A DNA stretch of 64,000 nucleotides from Geobacter sp. DSM 9736 (GCF_900187405.1 NZ_LT896716.1:744001-808000), one strand, 5' to 3'; positions 17,072-26,292 are shown, counted from the first letter of the stretch. Notes: generated by a model not told the origin, from the letters alone. Made by a program: numbers and translations.

Positions 17072-18481
17072 ATGGAAAGGATACTGATAGTCGACAGCGA
17101 TCCCTTCTTCCGGGATGTTTTTTCAGGACTTCTCCGACACGAAGGGTATTCTACGGATACAGCTGCGTCCGGTGCCGAGGCATTCGCGAAGCTTCAGGGC
17201 GGCGATTATCAGGTCGTGGTAACAGAGCTGGTGCTTCCGGACGTCACGGGGCTGGATATCCTTTCGCGCGTCAAGGAGCATGATCGCTCCATTGAAGTCG
17301 TAGTAGCCACCGGCCATGCAAATGTCGAAACGGCGATCCAGGCCCTGAAAAACGGTGCCCGGGATTATCTAGTAAAGCCCGTGAACCATGATGAGTTCAG
17401 GCACAGCGTCAGCGTCTCACTTGAACAGCGCCGGCTTCTCGACGAGAACCAGGAACTGAAACGCCTCGTGAGCCTCTTCCAGGCGAGCCAGGCGATAGCC
17501 AATTGTCTGGACGTCGAGCGGATAGGCGAGATGGTTGTTAGCGCGCTTTCCAGAGAAACAGGGGTCGAGCGCGGGCTTGCTTTTTTTCCCGACGATGAAG
17601 GTTACTTATCGCTCAAGGGACTCAAGGAGCTGGACGAGGCGGCCGGCCGTGCCCTCGCGGAGCTGGTGGCGGCGGCTTTCGGGCGCAGAAGCGCCAAGTC
17701 CGATCCGATCCTTTTTCTCCGTGACTTCCTGCCGCAGGATGATCATCTCGCCCCGGCCCGGCAGGCGGATTTGCGCGAGGCTCTCCTGCTAGCGGTGAGG
17801 ACCAAGGGGAAGCTGCTGGGGGTTGTGGCGCTTTTCAATGACCGGGGCAAGACGCTTCCTTCGGACGTGGAGCGGAAGAACCTGAACTTCCTGCTTGACC
17901 AGTCCTCCCTCGCTTTCGAGAACGCGGTGCGCTATACCACCGCCCGCAATCTCGTGAACATCGATGAGGTCACAGGGCTTTTCAACTACCGGTACCTGGA
18001 GACCGCCCTTGACCGGGAGATCAAGCGGGCAGAGCGGTACCGCTCCTCACTCTCCGTGGTTTTTCTCGACATCGACCAGTTCAAGGATGTGAACGACACC
18101 CACGGGCATCTTATCGGCAGCTCGGTGCTCAGAGAAGTGGGTGCTCTGATCAAAAGACTCGTACGAGAGGTGGATACGGTAATCCGCTATGGAGGAGACG
18201 AGTACACGATAATCCTGGTGGAGAGCACCAACGTGGGAGCTGCCAGCGCGTCCGAGCGTGTACGTAAGGCCGTCGAGGAACATGTCTTCATGGCGGAAGA
18301 GGGATACAACATCAGGCTCACCGCGAGCCTCGGCTACGCCTGTTATCCCGATGACTCGACATCTTACCGGGAGCTCCTCGAAATGGCCGACCAGGCGATG
18401 TACAAAGGTAAGTTCAGCGGAAAGAACGTAGTGTTTCATATCGGGCAGCAGACGGGCGGGGATAACGAGCAAGGAGAGTGA
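17072..18481 (+). CDS. gacA: Receiver-GAF-like-GGDEF protein, Hypr-type (cGAMP synthase GacA-like)
   Basis: A 469-residue protein: receiver (1-120), GAF-like region (135-290) and GGDEF domain (300-460). In the GGDEF domain the usual GHxxGD reads GHLIGS, so Ser350 replaces the Asp that selects guanine (PleD Asp344). This substitution defines Hypr GGDEF enzymes, which make 3',3'-cGAMP in Geobacter (GSU1658, GacA). Gene order next to hisS and acnB also matches that locus as I remember it. The active loop is GGDEY (374-378) with RxxD at 365-368. The receiver has Glu52 where the phospho-acceptor Asp should be (TELVLPD), although Asp8/Asp10 and Lys102 remain. Starts at 17060 or 17072 are possible; 17072 has GGAG upstream. 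Confidence 0.85.
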   Translation: MERILIVDSDPFFRDVFSGLLRHEGYSTDTAASGAEAFAKLQGGDYQVVVTELVLPDVTGLDILSRVKEHDRSIEVVVATGHANVETAIQALKNGARDYLVKPVNHDEFRHSVSVSLEQRRLLDENQELKRLVSLFQASQAIANCLDVERIGEMVVSALSRETGVERGLAFFPDDEGYLSLKGLKELDEAAGRALAELVAAAFGRRSAKSDPILFLRDFLPQDDHLAPARQADLREALLLAVRTKGKLLGVVALFNDRGKTLPSDVERKNLNFLLDQSSLAFENAVRYTTARNLVNIDEVTGLFNYRYLETALDREIKRAERYRSSLSVVFLDIDQFKDVNDTHGHLIGSSVLREVGALIKRLVREVDTVIRYGGDEYTIILVESTNVGAASASERVRKAVEEHVFMAEEGYNIRLTASLGYACYPDDSTSYRELLEMADQAMYKGKFSGKNVVFHIGQQTGGDNEQGE

Positions 18482-18486
18482 CGGGC

Positions 18487-19749
18487 GTGGCGATTACTGG
18501 CATCAAGGGATTCAACGACATACTTCCGGGGGAAGTGGAGAAGTGGCAGCACATCGAGGCGACGGCGCGGCGGATTTTCGAGCTGTACGGGTTCGCCGAG
18601 ATCCGGATTCCCATCCTGGAGAAGACGGAGCTGTTCGCCCGCTCCATAGGTGATGCCACCGATATCGTCGAAAAGGAGATGTACTCCTTCGTCGACAAGG
18701 GCGAGAACCGCGTCACCATGCGCCCCGAGGGGACGGCGAGCGTGATGCGCGCCTTCATCGAACACAAGCTATACGCGGCGGACCAGGTTGCGAAGCTCTA
18801 CTACATGGGTCCGATGTTCCGATACGAGCGCCCGCAGAAGGGGCGCTACCGCCAGTTTCACCAGATCGGCGCCGAGGTGACCGGAGTCACCGACCCGAAG
18901 ATCGACGCCCAGGTCCTCTCCATGCTCTGCCACTTTTTCGCGGAACTCGGGCTCAACGAGCCGCGGCTGGAGATCAATTCCCTGGGGTGCAAGGAGTGTC
19001 GCCCTGTTTACCGCAACGCTCTCAAGGAATTTCTCGCAAGAAAGATCGACCAGCTGTGCGAAGACTGTACGAGGCGCTACGACACGAACCCGCTTCGCGC
19101 CCTCGACTGCAAGTCCGCCGGGTGCAAGGAGGCGACCGCAGGAGCGCCTTCCGTCCTCGACCACCTCTGCCAGGGGTGCGCCGACCACTTCGCCTCCACC
19201 CGCCGGTACCTGGAAGGGGTGGGGACCGCCTACGCCATCAACCCGCGTATGGTGCGGGGGCTCGACTACTACACTCGAACCACTTTTGAACTCGTCACGG
19301 GACTTCTCGGCGCCCAGAGCGCTGTGGCCGCAGGCGGGCGCTACGACGGTCTCATCTCCGAGCTAGGCGGTCCGCAGCTTCCCGGGATCGGCTTCGCAAT
19401 GGGGGTCGAGCGGGTAGCCCTTCTTCTTGACGGGCGCGAGTTCCGCAGACGCCCCGACCTCTTCATCGCCGCCATCGGCGAAGCGGCACAGTTCGAGGCG
19501 TTCCGGCTGATGAACAGCCTCCAGCAGTTGGGGGTGTCAGTTGAGATCGACTACGAGGGGAAGAGCCTCAAAAGCCAGATGCGCCGCTCCGACAAGTTCA
19601 ACAGCCGCTTCACCCTTATCATCGGGGAGGACGAACTAAGTCGCGGGACGGCGGTTATCAAGAACATGGACGCGGGGGTGCAGAAGGACGTCGAGCTAGA
19701 TGCCGAGCGGGTGGCGGAAACTATAAGTAAAGGGTCAGCGGCTTGTTGA
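18487..19749 (+). CDS. hisS: Histidyl-tRNA synthetase
   Basis: A 420-residue class II aminoacyl-tRNA synthetase that charges tRNA-His. Visible features are the N-terminal IKGFNDILP, motif 2 FRYERPQKGRYRQFHQ, the His-specific GLDYYTRTTFE and motif 3 near GIGFAMGVER. An internal Cys-rich insertion (residues about 165-235, with CKECR, CEDC, CQGC) suggests zinc binding. GTG 18487 is favoured: AAGGAG lies 10 nt upstream, and the family usually begins a few residues before this motif. GTG 18478 overlaps the previous stop codon and sits too close to the ribosome site. It is cotranscribed with the GGDEF gene upstream. Confidence 0.96.
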   Translation: MAITGIKGFNDILPGEVEKWQHIEATARRIFELYGFAEIRIPILEKTELFARSIGDATDIVEKEMYSFVDKGENRVTMRPEGTASVMRAFIEHKLYAADQVAKLYYMGPMFRYERPQKGRYRQFHQIGAEVTGVTDPKIDAQVLSMLCHFFAELGLNEPRLEINSLGCKECRPVYRNALKEFLARKIDQLCEDCTRRYDTNPLRALDCKSAGCKEATAGAPSVLDHLCQGCADHFASTRRYLEGVGTAYAINPRMVRGLDYYTRTTFELVTGLLGAQSAVAAGGRYDGLISELGGPQLPGIGFAMGVERVALLLDGREFRRRPDLFIAAIGEAAQFEAFRLMNSLQQLGVSVEIDYEGKSLKSQMRRSDKFNSRFTLIIGEDELSRGTAVIKNMDAGVQKDVELDAERVAETISKGSAAC

Positions 19750-19760
19750 TGCTATGAGAA

Positions 19761-19780
19761 GAGGGGGCCGCAGCCCCCTC
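19761..19780. terminator. GC-rich hairpin between convergent genes
   Basis: An 8-bp stem GAGGGGGC / GCCCCCTC with a CGCA loop between hisS and the leftward small gene. It has no T run. Confidence 0.5.
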
Positions 19781-19796
19781 GCGACACTCGGTAATC

Positions 19797-20060
19797 CTAC
19801 TTCTCCTCCTGCGGCCCTTTCGGGTGCGGCGTCCACGATTCGGTCTGCTTGGTGTCCACCATGTCCGCCCCGTCCCCCATCCATGCGATATCGGGTAGCT
19901 CCCGCGGGTCGCAGACGTTTTCGGCGGCCTTCGCCTTGGCTAGGCAGATGTTGCACTGCACCGTAGGCTCGGACGAGAGGGCGTGGACCAGATCGATCTT
20001 GTTCTCTGCGTTCAGCACGCACATGTGTTGATTGTGATGTTCCTGGTCGCTGCAGTTCAT
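19797..20060 (-). CDS. Small Cys-containing hypothetical protein, 87 aa
   Basis: The ribosome site AAGGAGG lies 6 nt before the ATG, which supports a real gene. The product has five Cys, including C-x2-C in VQCNICLAKA, plus C-terminal basic and acidic stretches and several His near the start (HHNQHMC). There is no signal peptide or membrane segment. It may be a small metal-binding protein. It is convergent with hisS and divergent from acnB. Function unknown. Confidence 0.7.
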   Translation of the reverse strand: MNCSDQEHHNQHMCVLNAENKIDLVHALSSEPTVQCNICLAKAKAAENVCDPRELPDIAWMGDGADMVDTKQTESWTPHPKGPQEEK

Positions 20061-20238
20061 GAGCTCCTCCTTCCGGGAATTTCATTTCTTCCCTTCTTCA
20101 GTTAACCACATATCCTCCTCTTTTCAACGATTCCGCTCCTCGCAAAGCAGCTCATTATAGGCTGTCCACGTCCGATCACCTCTTCGGATGGATTGTTGAA
20201 AGATTAGGTTCTTATTAGGTAATATTTATTCTTCCGAA

Positions 20239-20275
20239 TTGACAAATGAGGGGGAAGAGTGTATACAGTATGCAC
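20239..20275 (+). promoter_or_regulatory. acnB promoter with overlapping operator
   Basis: TTGACA at 20239-20244 and TATACA at 20262-20267 are separated by exactly 17 bp. An inverted repeat GTGTATAC-A-GTATGCAC (20259-20275, 7 of 8 positions symmetric) covers the -10 element, placed for repression. The half-site resembles GntR-family operators, but the regulator is not identified. Confidence 0.7.
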
Positions 20276-20352
20276 CCGTGGACCGGGTGAAATGAGTATT
20301 TAAGTCCCTTATTGCGGTAATTTCAGGGAACCATACAGGAGGAGGATGAGAG

Positions 20353-22902
20353 ATGATTGAAGCGTATCTGCAGCACGAAGCCGAAAGAAAGGCGCAGGGT
20401 ATCCCGGCGCTCCCTCTTAACCCGGAGCAGACAGCGGAGCTGTGCAAGCTGCTCGAAAATCCCCCGGCAGGGAAGGAAGCATTTCTTCTCAACCTGCTCA
20501 AGGAGCGCGTTTCCCCCGGCGTCGACCCCGCCGCCGAAGTGAAGGCGAAGTTCCTTGCCGAGATCGTGAAGGGCGCCAAGAAGTCCCCCCTCGTCTCAAA
20601 AAAGGAAGCGGTCCAGATCCTCGGGACGATGATGGGCGGCTACAACGTGGCACCGCTGGTCGAGGCGCTGAAGGATGCCGAGCTGGCCGACGAGGCTGCC
20701 TGCGCTCTCTCCGGAATGACGCTCGTCTATGACGGTTTCGATGCCGTTGTCGCGCTCTCCAAGTCCAACGCCGCTGCCAAGAAGGTCGTCGAATCGTGGG
20801 CCAACGCCGAGTGGTTCACCAAGCGCCCGGCCGTTCCCGAGACAATCAAGGTGAAGGTCTTCAAGGTCGAAGGGGAGATCAACACCGACGACTTCTCGCC
20901 TGCAGGCGACGCCTGGAGCCGTCCCGACATCCCCCTCCACGCTCTTGCCATGGGCAAGACCCGCTTCCCGAACCGTCTTGCCCAGATCGCCGAGTGGCGT
21001 GCAGCAGGCAACCAGGTTGCCTTCGTGGGCGACGTGGTCGGCACCGGTTCCTCCCGCAAGTCGGCCTGCAACAGCGTGCTGTGGCACATCGGCCAGGAGA
21101 TCCCGGCCGTTCCCAACAAGAAGACCGCAGGCGTCATCATCGGCGGCGTCATCGCCCCGATCTTCTTCAATACTGCCCAGGATTCCGGCGCCCTCCCCAT
21201 CAAGGCGGACGTGACCAAGATGAACGACGGCGACGTGATCACCATCAACACCAAGAAGGGTGAGATCACCAACGAGAAGGGTGACGTCATCTCCACCTTC
21301 AAGCTCGCCCCCAACACCATCGCCGACGAGTTCCGCGCCGGCGGCCGCATTCCGCTCATCATCGGCCGTGCAGTCACCGAGAAGGCCCGCAAGGCTCTCG
21401 GCCTCGGCGACACCGACGTCTTCACGCTGCCGGTCAACCCGGCTCCTAAAGCAGGCCAGGGTTACTCCCTTGCCCAAAAGATGGTCGGCAAAGCCTGCGG
21501 CGTAGCCGGCGTTCTCCCCGGCAGCGCCTGCGACCCGATAATGACCACTGTAGGAAGCCAGGACACCACCGGCCCGATGACCGCCGACGAGCTCAAAGAG
21601 CTCGCCTGCCTCAAGTTCCTCTCGCCGATGTTCATGCAGTCGTTCTGCCACACCGCGGCCTATCCGAAGCCAGCCGACGTGAAGATGCACAAGAACCTGC
21701 CGAAGTTCATCACAGAGCGGGGCGGGGTGCCCCTCAAGCCCGGCGACGGCGTCATCCACAGCTGGCTCAACCGTCTCCTGCTCCCCGACACCGTGGGGAC
21801 CGGCGGCGACTCCCATACCCGTTTCCCGATCGGCATCAGCTTCCCGGCAGGTTCCGGCCTCGTTGCCTTCGCCGGCGCGATGGGGTTCATGCCCCTCGAT
21901 ATGCCGGAGTCGGTCCTCGTCCGCTTCAAGGGCAAGCTCAACCCGGGCATCACCCTGCGTGACGTGGTGAACGCCATCCCCTACTGGGCGATCAAGCAGG
22001 GCAAGCTCACCGTGCCCAAGAAGAACAAGGTCAACATCTTCAACGGCCGCATCCTGGAGATGGAAGGTCTTCCCGACCTCTCCGTGGAGCAGGCCTTCGA
22101 GCTCACCGACGCCGCCGCCGAGCGCTCCGCCGCAGCCGGCTGCATCCAGCTCTCCAAGGAGTCGGTTGCCACCTACCTGCGCTCCAACGTGGCCCTCATG
22201 AAGAAGATGATCGCCGAGGGTTACCAGGATGCCAAGACCCTCCAGAACCGCATCGACGCGGTGAACGAGTGGCTCAAGAACCCGCAGCTCCTGGAAGCCG
22301 ACAAGAACGCGCAGGAGACCGGCGCTTACGCCGACGTGATCGAGATCGATCTCGCCGAGATCACCGAACCGATCCTCGCCTGCCCCAACGATCCGGACGA
22401 CGTGAAGCTCCTCTCCGAGGTGGCCAACACCCCCATCCAGGACGTCTTCATCGGCTCCTGCATGACCAACATCGGCCACTTCCGCGCCGCCGCCGAAATC
22501 TGGCGTGGCCAGAAGTTCAACCCGGCCGTACGCACCTGGATCTGCCCGCCGACCCGGATGGATCAGGCCCAGCTCAAGGACGAGGCATACTTCGCCGTGT
22601 ACAGCGCCATGGGCGCCCGCGTCGAAATCGCCGGCTGCTCGCTCTGCATGGGTAACCAGGCACGCGTGCCCGACGGGGTGAACATGTTCTCCACCTCCAC
22701 CCGTAACTTCGACGACAGGATCGGGGACGGCGCGAAGGTCTTCCTTGGCTCCGGCGAGCTCGGCGCGATCATCACCAACCTTGGCCGCATCCCGACCAAG
22801 GAGGAGTATTTCGCAGCGATCAAGGAGAAGGTCGAGCCGAAGAAGGACGCGATCTACAAGTACCTGCAGTTCGACGAGATGCCTGAGTACGCGGGTGCCT
22901 AA
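20353..22902 (+). CDS. acnB: Aconitate hydratase B
   Basis: An 849-residue TCA-cycle enzyme converting citrate to isocitrate through cis-aconitate. The AcnB arrangement is clear: an N-terminal HEAT-like domain, then the swivel domain (residues about 165-375), then the catalytic part with [11 protein letters not shown]. The 4Fe-4S ligands are seen in IGSCMTN and CSLCMGN. Family length is about 860. The ribosome site GGAGGAGG precedes the ATG. Aconitase B is the main acetate-oxidation aconitase in Geobacter. It has its own promoter and operator, and a terminator follows. Confidence 0.97.
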   Translation: MIEAYLQHEAERKAQGIPALPLNPEQTAELCKLLENPPAGKEAFLLNLLKERVSPGVDPAAEVKAKFLAEIVKGAKKSPLVSKKEAVQILGTMMGGYNVAPLVEALKDAELADEAACALSGMTLVYDGFDAVVALSKSNAAAKKVVESWANAEWFTKRPAVPETIKVKVFKVEGEINTDDFSPAGDAWSRPDIPLHALAMGKTRFPNRLAQIAEWRAAGNQVAFVGDVVGTGSSRKSACNSVLWHIGQEIPAVPNKKTAGVIIGGVIAPIFFNTAQDSGALPIKADVTKMNDGDVITINTKKGEITNEKGDVISTFKLAPNTIADEFRAGGRIPLIIGRAVTEKARKALGLGDTDVFTLPVNPAPKAGQGYSLAQKMVGKACGVAGVLPGSACDPIMTTVGSQDTTGPMTADELKELACLKFLSPMFMQSFCHTAAYPKPADVKMHKNLPKFITERGGVPLKPGDGVIHSWLNRLLLPDTVGTGGDSHTRFPIGISFPAGSGLVAFAGAMGFMPLDMPESVLVRFKGKLNPGITLRDVVNAIPYWAIKQGKLTVPKKNKVNIFNGRILEMEGLPDLSVEQAFELTDAAAERSAAAGCIQLSKESVATYLRSNVALMKKMIAEGYQDAKTLQNRIDAVNEWLKNPQLLEADKNAQETGAYADVIEIDLAEITEPILACPNDPDDVKLLSEVANTPIQDVFIGSCMTNIGHFRAAAEIWRGQKFNPAVRTWICPPTRMDQAQLKDEAYFAVYSAMGARVEIAGCSLCMGNQARVPDGVNMFSTSTRNFDDRIGDGAKVFLGSGELGAIITNLGRIPTKEEYFAAIKEKVEPKKDAIYKYLQFDEMPEYAGA

Positions 22903-22944
22903 GCACCGCGTGTGAGACGCTAGGTATAATCTGAGATGCAATCG

Positions 22945-22980
22945 ACCCCCGTCCGGGCTTTCCCGGCGGGGGTTCTTTTT
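22945..22980 (+). terminator. Terminator of acnB
   Basis: A GC-rich imperfect stem (ACCCCCGTCCGGG / CCCGGCGGGGGT, loop CTTT region) is followed by TTCTTTTT. Confidence 0.9.
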
Positions 22981-23030
22981 GATTTGCTAGATGCTGCGTC
23001 TAACGCTCAATGCATTGAAGGAATATCAAT

Positions 23031-23498
23031 ATGAACTATGAAGAGAAGCTGAATATTTTCATCGCCGCGCAAGGCCTTGCGGCGGAGCACCTTGTATTCG
23101 AGGCCTCCTGCCATTCGGTGGCCGAAGCGGCGGTGGCCGCCGGGATAACGGAGCGCGACCTGGTGAAGAGCATCTGCATGATCGGGCGCACCGGTCGCCT
23201 TATCGTTGCGATAGTGAAGGGGGAGGACCGGGCCGACCGGCGGCGGGTCGGGGACCTCCTGGGGGAGAAGGCGCCGCGGCTGGCGAAGAGCGAGGAGATT
23301 CTGGAGCGCACCGGCTACCCGTGCGGCGGGACTCCCCCCTTCGGATTTGAGGCGACCTTCATTGTGGATGAAAGGGTGATGGAGATGCCGCTGGTCTATG
23401 CTGGTGGCGGTACCGCAACGTCGCTTGTCAGGGTTGCACCGGCGGAGATTGTTCGGCTGGGCGGGATCGTGGGGGCGGTCAGGGTGCGTGAGGTGTAG
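23031..23498 (+). CDS. YbaK/EbsC-type aminoacyl-tRNA editing domain protein
   Basis: A 155-residue single-domain protein of the YbaK/EbsC/ProX family. These free-standing domains deacylate mischarged tRNAs such as Cys-tRNA-Pro or Ala-tRNA-Pro. Typical features are ASCHSVAEAA, the conserved Lys in DLVKSIC and the loop GYPCGGTPPFGF. Its exact substrate cannot be told from the sequence. It stands alone, with a weak ribosome site, between the acnB terminator and a convergent gene. Confidence 0.88.
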   Translation: MNYEEKLNIFIAAQGLAAEHLVFEASCHSVAEAAVAAGITERDLVKSICMIGRTGRLIVAIVKGEDRADRRRVGDLLGEKAPRLAKSEEILERTGYPCGGTPPFGFEATFIVDERVMEMPLVYAGGGTATSLVRVAPAEIVRLGGIVGAVRVREV

Positions 23499-23529
23499 CA
23501 ACCGAGTGGCTAATTCTTGAATCTTGATC

Positions 23530-24075
23530 TCAACGTACCTCCGGATTACCTCCGGTACTAGTCCCAGCGCCCCCGTTGCCGGTGCCGCCTGTTCCGGTCC
23601 CGGTGCTGCCTTCGGAGGCCGTACCGGTGCCTGGCTGCTGGGGTTCGGTGCCGCCGGTACCGCTATCGGTCCCGGTGCTGCCGGCTTCTGTATCCTCGCT
23701 GCCGCCAGTGTCTGTGCCCTTGTCGCGGTTGTCTGTTTCCTTCTCCTTGGTGCTTTTTGCGGGTCCGGTGCCGCCAGCTCCCGTACCAGTGTCACTTAAA
23801 CCGGTGCTCGGCTCGATCTTGCCGGTACTGGGGTCTTTTTTTACAGGGCCAGTTCTGACGGTGGGACTTGAAGCAGGGCCGGGCGGGGTGGTCCCAGTGG
23901 TTACACCAGGTGCAGGCGCGGGTGGTGGGTTCGTTCCGCCACTGGTGGTCCCGCTAGTGCCGCTGCCGGCCATAATGCCCCCCCAGGTCCCACTGTTAGC
24001 ACCCGCGTCCAAGGCGAGCCCGGATAATGCTACCAGTGCCATGGTACTGAATATGATTCGTATGGCATTGAACAT
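23530..24075 (-). CDS. Exported Gly/Thr/Pro-rich low-complexity protein
   Basis: A 181-residue protein with a signal peptide (hydrophobic residues 5-24, cleavage near DAGA) and a strong ribosome site AAAGGAGG. The mature part is almost wholly Gly, Thr, Ser and Pro, with irregular TGTGGTG-type repeats and a charged middle (STKEKETDNRDKGT). There are no Cys or aromatic clusters. It may be an extracellular or cell-wall-associated spacer-like protein, but no family is recognised. The opposite strand is open over a similar length because of the repeat codon bias and is judged not to be a gene. Confidence 0.65.
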   Translation of the reverse strand: MFNAIRIIFSTMALVALSGLALDAGANSGTWGGIMAGSGTSGTTSGGTNPPPAPAPGVTTGTTPPGPASSPTVRTGPVKKDPSTGKIEPSTGLSDTGTGAGGTGPAKSTKEKETDNRDKGTDTGGSEDTEAGSTGTDSGTGGTEPQQPGTGTASEGSTGTGTGGTGNGGAGTSTGGNPEVR

Positions 24076-24228
24076 CAGGTGCCTCCTTTCGCAGGTCTTC
24101 CGTAAGAATAAGTATAGGCCGTAATCCTTAAGCTACAAGAATCCATCGGTGGTGGTTGAATGGATGTCACCGCCGCGTGCGTTCACCGATCACAATTGTC
24201 CAGTTCCTTATCCGTAGTTCCCCGCCCC

Positions 24229-24945
24229 TCAGTAACCCCCAAACAGCGGCCCCTCATCGAACCTGCGTTTCCAGTCGTCGTACCCGATGACGTAATTGTA
24301 GCCGCAGACGGTGGAGAGTCGCCGTCCTTGGAGGCAGTCGCGTATCCGCATGCCTCCTGCGACGGTCTGCCCCGCCAGGCCGAAGGGGTTGTACTTCATG
24401 GCGTCGCCATCGAGAAAGACGTAGTCGCAGATGAAGAGCACGTCTTCGAAGACGTACAACGTGAAGCCGGGGGTATGGCCACCGATGTGGAAGGCTTCGA
24501 TGCCGTTGTGGGTGAAATTCTGTTCGAAGGTGACGTCGAAAGGGAAGGGGCGGCTGATGTCGTGGAGCGAATCTTCGCGGTGGATATGCACCTCCGCCGA
24601 AAAGTGCTCCCGGTAGAGGTTGGAGGCGCCGAGAAAATGGTGGTGGGTGAACAGGATCGCATCCGCCCGCTTCAAGGAGCTGTCGAACGATGAGGGACAG
24701 TCGACCCAGCAGGGACCGTGTGCTGTCTCGATGTGATAGGCCGCGTGCTCGAGGCCGAGCGGCGGCTGGGAGTTCAGTCGGGTTACCTTGTCGGTCACCG
24801 GCGTCCCTATGACCTTATACCGGCCGGAGCACTCCTCGGCAGTGATGAAACGGCTGCTCGCCGCACCGCAGAAAGGACAGCGGTCGGGATGAAAGCCGAT
24901 CATGTTGAATCCGCAAACGAGGCAGACATACTGCTCGACCTTCAT
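24229..24945 (-). CDS. Rubredoxin-like zinc ribbon plus metallo-beta-lactamase-fold protein
   Basis: A 238-residue protein. Residues 8-27 carry two CxxCG knuckles (CLVCG, CPFCG), forming a rubredoxin-like metal site. The rest is a metallo-beta-lactamase fold: THHHFLGASN, HIGGHTPG and an Asp in FICDYVFL. The usual HxHxDH motif has lost its Asp and last His (HHHFLG), and the final GH position reads GYN, so the second metal site looks absent. It may have one metal or none, or act as a redox or binding protein. The ribosome site AGGAGG is strong. There is no signal peptide. Confidence 0.8.
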   Translation of the reverse strand: MKVEQYVCLVCGFNMIGFHPDRCPFCGAASSRFITAEECSGRYKVIGTPVTDKVTRLNSQPPLGLEHAAYHIETAHGPCWVDCPSSFDSSLKRADAILFTHHHFLGASNLYREHFSAEVHIHREDSLHDISRPFPFDVTFEQNFTHNGIEAFHIGGHTPGFTLYVFEDVLFICDYVFLDGDAMKYNPFGLAGQTVAGGMRIRDCLQGRRLSTVCGYNYVIGYDDWKRRFDEGPLFGGY

Positions 24946-24978
24946 ACGACCTCCTCTGCAACCGCGTCTTTCCCAGTT

Positions 24979-25152
24979 TTATTGCAGTTTCCCGACAACT
25001 CCTCTGAATTCCTCCTCCGTAAAGGCCCGCATCGTCTCCGCGCGAACGTTTCCGAGAGCCCCGAGCGCCAGAGAGCAAGGGAAAGTGTTGTCAAAGCAGC
25101 GGCAGAGCAGAGCCGCCAGTGGCCTGCCCCGGAACCGGTTTTCCAGCGTCAC
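24979..25152 (-). CDS. Possible small protein, 57 aa
   Basis: A frame from GTG 25152 ends with MRAFTEEEFRGVVGKLQ, which reads like a genuine C terminus. It lies 33 bp upstream of the beta-lactamase-fold gene in the same direction, so an operon is possible. Two Cys (CRCFDN...PC) are present. A weak point is that no good ribosome site precedes the GTG; GGAGGG is about 14 nt away. It could also be the remnant of a longer gene. Confidence 0.3.
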   Translation of the reverse strand: MTLENRFRGRPLAALLCRCFDNTFPCSLALGALGNVRAETMRAFTEEEFRGVVGKLQ

Positions 25153-25269
25153 GTCTGGGCCTGACACCCTCCACCCTGAACACAAAGTATGGTGGTCAGG
25201 CTTTGCATTTGCCGTTTGGCCGCTATACTCTCTAAACTGTAATTTATCCTCCTGAAGGCAGAGGCTCCG

Positions 25270-25782
25270 ATGCAAAAAATCCTTTTTCTTTCCCTCCTCC
25301 TTCTCACAAACGATCTTCTGGGTTCCGATCTCCCTGAGGTGCGCACCGTCCCCAGCGTCAATGTTTCCCGCTACATGGGAGAGTGGTATGAAATTGCGCG
25401 GTACCCCGCCAGGTTCCAAGAGGGATGTCTCGCTTCCAGCGCCACGTACAACCTCCGTCCCGATGGTGAGATTGATGTAATCAACAGATGTCGGGATGAA
25501 GAGGACGGGAGGCTGCGGGAGGCGAAAGGGAAGGCATGGGTTGTTGATTCGACGAGTAATGCCAAGCTCAAGGGCTCCTTCTTCTGGCCGTTCCGCGGGG
25601 ATTACTGGATCATTGATCTGGGGAAGGAGTACGAGTATGCAGTTGTCGCCACCCCTGATCGAAAATATCTCTGGATCCTCGGAAGGAAGCCTGCTTTGGG
25701 AAAGGACGTCCTCGATGGAATCCTGCAGCGGCTGAAGGAGCAGCGGTTCGATCCGGAGAAGCTTATTTGGCGTAGGGATTAG
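25270..25782 (+). CDS. Lipocalin (Blc-like), exported
   Basis: A 170-residue bacterial lipocalin with an N-terminal signal peptide (residues 1-18). The lipocalin signature is seen in YMGEWYEIARYP, and the second and third conserved regions in GDYWIIDLG and YLWILGRKP. The barrel binds hydrophobic ligands such as lysophospholipids; E. coli Blc is an outer-membrane lipoprotein. No lipobox Cys is present here, so this form is probably soluble in the periplasm. A terminator follows. A TTGCAT...TATACT pair (25203-25229, 15-bp spacer) may be a weak promoter. Confidence 0.92.
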   Translation: MQKILFLSLLLLTNDLLGSDLPEVRTVPSVNVSRYMGEWYEIARYPARFQEGCLASSATYNLRPDGEIDVINRCRDEEDGRLREAKGKAWVVDSTSNAKLKGSFFWPFRGDYWIIDLGKEYEYAVVATPDRKYLWILGRKPALGKDVLDGILQRLKEQRFDPEKLIWRRD

Positions 25783-25828
25783 GGGAGGGGAGGTATCTCC
25801 TGCAAGCGCGAGTTTGCGCGAACTCGTA

Positions 25829-25856
25829 AAAGGACAGGCTGCCTTGCCTGTCCTTT
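25829..25856 (+). terminator. Terminator after the lipocalin gene
   Basis: A perfect 11-bp stem AAAGGACAGGC / GCCTGTCCTTT with a 6-nt loop. It also has an A run on its left, so it may serve the leftward small gene ending at 25895. Confidence 0.85.
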
Positions 25857-25894
25857 CGACTCCGTCTCGCGTTACATTTCACGCTTACGGTTCA

Positions 25895-26047
25895 TCATTT
25901 CTTGAGAACTCCCCCGAGGATCTTAAGCCTCAGGATCTCGTGCTCCTCCATCCAGTGCAGGCGATGCGCCTTCACCGGGGCCGGGTGCCTTTCATCCTTT
26001 GGATGCCTTTTGAATAACCTCTGCAGCGATTTTACGAAAGATGCCAT
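25895..26047 (-). CDS. Small basic protein, 50 aa
   Basis: A short frame starting at ATG 26047 with AAAAGGAG 9 nt upstream. The product is strongly basic and His-rich (KRHPKDERHPAPVKAHRLHW), with an amphipathic C terminus (EEHEILRLKILGGVLKK). There is no membrane segment. It may bind nucleic acid or membranes; no family is recognised. It ends next to the bidirectional-looking terminator. Confidence 0.55.
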   Translation of the reverse strand: MASFVKSLQRLFKRHPKDERHPAPVKAHRLHWMEEHEILRLKILGGVLKK

Positions 26048-26292
26048 GGTGCTACTCCTTTTCCTTCCTCTCCGAGAGGCTTGCCCTGTTACTATTCTGT
26101 TTGAATTGTGTTCCTATTCTACCCCTCCTTCTCCTCCGAATTCCAGTTGTTTCAGCGGAGCGTGTCTGGAAAGTAAGATATGTCGGCTATAATTATTCCA
26201 GCCAATACTGTCGTTCCCTCGCTCCTTAAGCGCCGCCGACGTCATGTGCAGGGGCCTGGACGTCAACGCCTGCATCCTCAACAGGAGAGGCC

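Noticed and set aside
20596-22941. Long leftward open frame (781 codons) opposite acnB
   Set aside because: It is an antisense shadow of a highly conserved enzyme with strong GC-rich codon bias; no ribosome site and no recognisable domains.
23576-24124. Rightward frame opposite the Gly/Thr-rich gene
   Set aside because: It is created by the repetitive codons; the leftward frame has the ribosome site and signal peptide.
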